The position numbers and the translations under genes are program-made. A DNA stretch of 36,317 nt from Candidatus Methylobacter oryzae (lineage in GTDB: Bacteria > Pseudomonadota > Gammaproteobacteria > Methylococcales > Methylomonadaceae): assembly GCF_003994235.2 (NCBI RefSeq), contig NZ_RYFG02000024.1, forward strand, positions 23,356-59,672. The letters run 5' to 3'. This document shows, one piece after another, positions 35,716-36,317 of this stretch; position 1 is the stretch's first letter; every line of letters starts with the position of its first letter. The notes beneath the pieces were generated by a model that saw nothing but the letters and a program-made list of their open reading frames with translations, was not told where the DNA came from and searched no databases.

Positions 35716-36317
35716 AACATTTCTTCGTTAGTTTAAAGAGTCGCTCACGCGACAGTTATTTGAATCGGGTTCTCGCACCCGAAGGCGAGATACTTTCGCT
35801 ACGAAAACCCTCCTTGGTTTTCGCCCTGCGGGCCAGCCTTATCGGCTGTTCAAATTCGCTCCAGGCGAATTTGTGCTCCGCCTCGGCAACTGCTCCCTGC
35901 GTTGCTCTCGATCGCTGTTCCGGACGCGATTCTACCTCCCCCATCCGTGGGGTCGTACCTCCTGCATCCGTGCAGTCGAAAAGAAAGTATCCAAAGACCA
36001 ATCCGCCGGGAGCGGATTGGGACGCCAACGGCGCACGAAGTGCGAGCGCCGGGAGGACGCGAGTCAGCAAGTGGCAAACGGGATTTAATCCATCCGCCGG
36101 CACTCACCTTCCGCTCGTTCCCAGATGTAGGCCGGAATACCCACAGGGCACAAGTAAGGCCGCCCGACGGCAGCAAGGGCGGACGTTTCCGGCAACCGGA
36201 ACTGGCGTTGTTATGCGGAGAACAGTCCGATAGTCAGACCTTCCAGGTTTTACGACTGCCATGGATGGCGACCGAGACTGCTCCCGGCAGTCCTCGGCAT
36301 TTCCTCCATCCATGGAG
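35716..36317. other. palindrome-rich region without supported genes
   Basis: About 600 bases with several overlapping open frames on both strands, none with family features; their composition follows the hairpins. The last 80 bases include AGACCTTCCAGGTTTT (also at 8961) and two ATGGAT-containing palindromes. Confidence 0.55.
35740..36020. repeat. chain of short perfect hairpins
   Basis: GTCGC/GCGAC (35740-35753), CAGCC/GGCTG (35834-35848), AAATTCGC/GCGAATTT (35852-35872), CCCC/GGGG (35939-35952), CTGCA/TGCAG (35962-35975) and CCAATCCGC/GCGGATTGG (35998-36020). Such density suggests a mosaic interspersed element. Confidence 0.65.

Noticed and set aside
35756-36233. Overlapping ORFs of 100-157 codons on both strands
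   Set aside because: All follow the hairpin chain; long frames arise from its GC-rich composition, with no start signals or domains.

Overview
The window looks like chromosome from a gammaproteobacterium. A hopanoid-forming squalene-hopene cyclase, an Amt ammonium transporter, an SmbP-like metal-binding protein, a cytochrome c peroxidase-like diheme protein and moderate GC content would fit a Methylococcales-type methanotroph. That placement is inference: no methane-oxidation gene is present.

Layout. 180-5911: a BBP2-like porin, two related small secreted proteins facing each other, an Amt transporter, two more secreted proteins (one PepSY-like), a possible structured RNA and a 49-residue ORF. 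6020-8656 (minus): an operon of an OBAP/DUF1264 lipoprotein, an 87-residue protein built largely from a repeat, and a diheme cytochrome c. 9168-12188 (minus): FtsH, a stand-alone M41-like protein and a DUF2934 protein. 12354-18200: a PAS-PAS-GGDEF-EAL protein with a degenerate EAL domain, a small unknown protein, and a FixL/FixJ-like two-component pair. 18346-25688: a zinc-ribbon membrane protein with an HEAGH motif, a Nudix hydrolase, gcvP and gcvT without gcvH, ychF and tRNA-Met(CAU) with a near-perfect sigma70 promoter. 25829-27373: an accessory patch of hicA/hicB, a PrtN-like regulator and an IS3-type transposase remnant. 27520-35715: a stress/envelope set of SmbP, CsbD, a GlcG/HbpS-like protein, a HEAT-repeat protein, a Crp/Fnr regulator, squalene-hopene cyclase, two DUF4398-type lipoproteins, a broken CsbD gene and two tiny membrane proteins.

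The most striking signal is a 54-bp palindromic repeat with nine copies at seven places. Its length is a multiple of three and it has exactly one open frame in each direction. It is read as protein inside the squalene-hopene cyclase N-terminus, the M41-like protein, the 87-residue protein (two tandem copies) and, in a diverged form, the C-terminus of a lipoprotein. Other copies lie 30-45 bp upstream of a GGDEF-EAL gene and a crp/fnr gene. Stem changes between copies are partly compensatory, so the hairpin seems to be under selection or recently copied. This resembles in concept the protein-coding palindromic elements known from Rickettsia, here in an unrelated lineage.

A second layer of repeats consists of inverted arrays of short units (ATCCGTG-type and TTTCGTG-type) at 8896-9136, 19214-19321, 19855-20054 and 33773-33868, plus other palindromes at 24247-24329 and 35740-36020. 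They occupy most of the longer intergenic gaps.
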